DNA from: Phycisphaerae bacterium
GTDB taxonomy: Bacteria; Planctomycetota; Phycisphaerae; Sedimentisphaerales; Anaerobacaceae
Direction: 5' to 3'
Length of the DNA: 52,035 nt
Assembly: GCA_016782865.1 (NCBI GenBank)
Contig: JADHXR010000035.1
Span: 1 to 52,035, forward strand
The notes under the pieces are model-generated. The model had not been told where the DNA came from, did not search any database, and saw only the letters and a program-made list of their open reading frames with translations. Of the stretch, positions 51,664 to 52,035 are shown piece after piece. Position numbers and translations under genes: made by a program. The stretch's first letter is position 1, and every line of letters begins with the position of its first letter.

Positions 51664-52035
51664 TTATTCGGCCTCCTTCACCAAATCCACAGCATCGCTA
51701 AATGTTTTGCTCTTTCTGAAAATCATTTCACCAACTTCACAATCAAGGTCCTGTGCGATAACAGGGCACTTGGCTTTTAGTACGAAGAACATATTCTTAT
51801 CTACATCACTGAGGGTCTCGTAGTTACCCTGTCCCTTGGCAATCACCAGATCAGCTTCTTTGAAACGATCGACAAAAACCTGGGAGCAGGTCTCCAAAAT
51901 CGTCCCGGGCCCATCAGAGCCGTTGTCAATCACCTCTACACTGCGGGGCAAACCAGCAAGGTCCGCATCTTCCATTGTGGCATCATTGATTACGGGTGAT
52001 CCCTTGACAACTACGGTAACCTTTTCTATGGGTAA
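51664..52035 (-). CDS. DUF89 (ARMT1-like damage-control phosphatase) protein, C-terminal part
   Basis: The minus-strand frame runs off the right edge of the window, so only the last 123 residues are seen. They contain VVVKGSPVINDATMEDADLAG, VIDNGSDGPGTILE and ADLVIAKGQGNYETL, the Asn/Asp/Lys metal and substrate signature of DUF89/ARMT1-like hydrolases. These dephosphorylate damaged or sugar-phosphate metabolites, and homologues in anaerobes often sit in NifX/DUF5320 neighbourhoods. It is the upstream member of the cluster as far as can be seen, and its TAA abuts the next ATG. Confidence 0.85.
   Translation of the reverse strand, partial: LPIEKVTVVVKGSPVINDATMEDADLAGLPRSVEVIDNGSDGPGTILETCSQVFVDRFKEADLVIAKGQGNYETLSDVDKNMFFVLKAKCPVIAQDLDCEVGEMIFRKSKTFSDAVDLVKEAE

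Noticed and set aside
1..52035. tRNA, rRNA or origin of replication
   Set aside because: No cloverleaf-like tRNA sequence, conserved rRNA segment, or DnaA-box cluster was recognised on either strand while reading; a tRNAscan/Rfam run would be needed to exclude small ones.

Overview
The window looks like the chromosome of an anaerobic planctomycete, probably of the Phycisphaerae/Sedimentisphaerales type. The evidence is family-level: a prepilin with the [10 protein letters not shown] start and a C-terminal WLDGH motif, a beta-propeller protein starting WRGPHRDG, a Tat-exported sugar isomerase-like protein, an LTA synthase-like sulfatase, and a set of Wood-Ljungdahl-type C1 genes. No rRNA or tRNA was seen, so the taxonomic call is inference.

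Layout. (1) 1-2.7 kb: the tail of an IS630-type transposase, then a short integron-style cassette array. Three attC-like folding sites flank two plus-strand genes, one PD-(D/E)XK nuclease-like and one HEPN-like. No integrase is in the window. (2) 3.0-9.4 kb: a prepilin gene, two hairpin repeats, then a minus-strand run with an O-antigen ligase/TPR protein, a small inverted-repeat element holding a broken GxxExxY gene, a WecA/TagO-type sugar-phosphate transferase, a DUF4416 protein and a Tat-exported TIM-barrel protein. (3) 9.4-18.9 kb: C1 metabolism. A NuoE-like / NuoF-GltD fusion / formate dehydrogenase alpha operon is transcribed divergently from fhs and folD, and each side has a recognisable sigma70-like promoter. 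(4) 19.3-28.3 kb: an exported double-methyltransferase-like protein, a DUF364 protein, a frameshifted dicluster ferredoxin, feoB and feoA, an unknown small protein, and an ABC transporter with two FtsX-type permeases. (5) 28.6-32.0 kb: cooS (CO dehydrogenase) followed by a lone MvhA-type [NiFe]-hydrogenase large subunit. (6) 32.4-41.5 kb: a beta-propeller protein, a zinc/manganese-type ABC uptake operon (porin, binding protein, two permeases, no ATPase), a sulfatase, a deleted prepilin pseudogene and a membrane protein. (7) 41.9-52.0 kb: an all-minus-strand cluster of P-loop/ferredoxin ATPases, NifX-like domains, an IscU-like scaffold, a metallo-beta-lactamase-fold protein, a J-domain protein, DUF5320 proteins and a DUF89 protein.

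How they fit. Formate dehydrogenase, FTHFS and FolD form the front of the methyl branch of the reductive acetyl-CoA pathway, and CooS with a hydrogenase subunit handles CO/CO2 and H2 redox chemistry. The acetyl-CoA synthase and corrinoid proteins are not in this window. The last 10 kb looks like a metal- or Fe-S-cofactor handling system of unknown product. It has hallmarks of an uncharacterised machine: three Mrp/MinD ATPases, three NifX domains, and fused reading frames with strong internal ribosome binding sites.

Decay and mobility are widespread. I count at least five broken genes (ferredoxin, prepilin, radical SAM, ferritin-like, GxxExxY) and a probable MITE at 46.2 kb.
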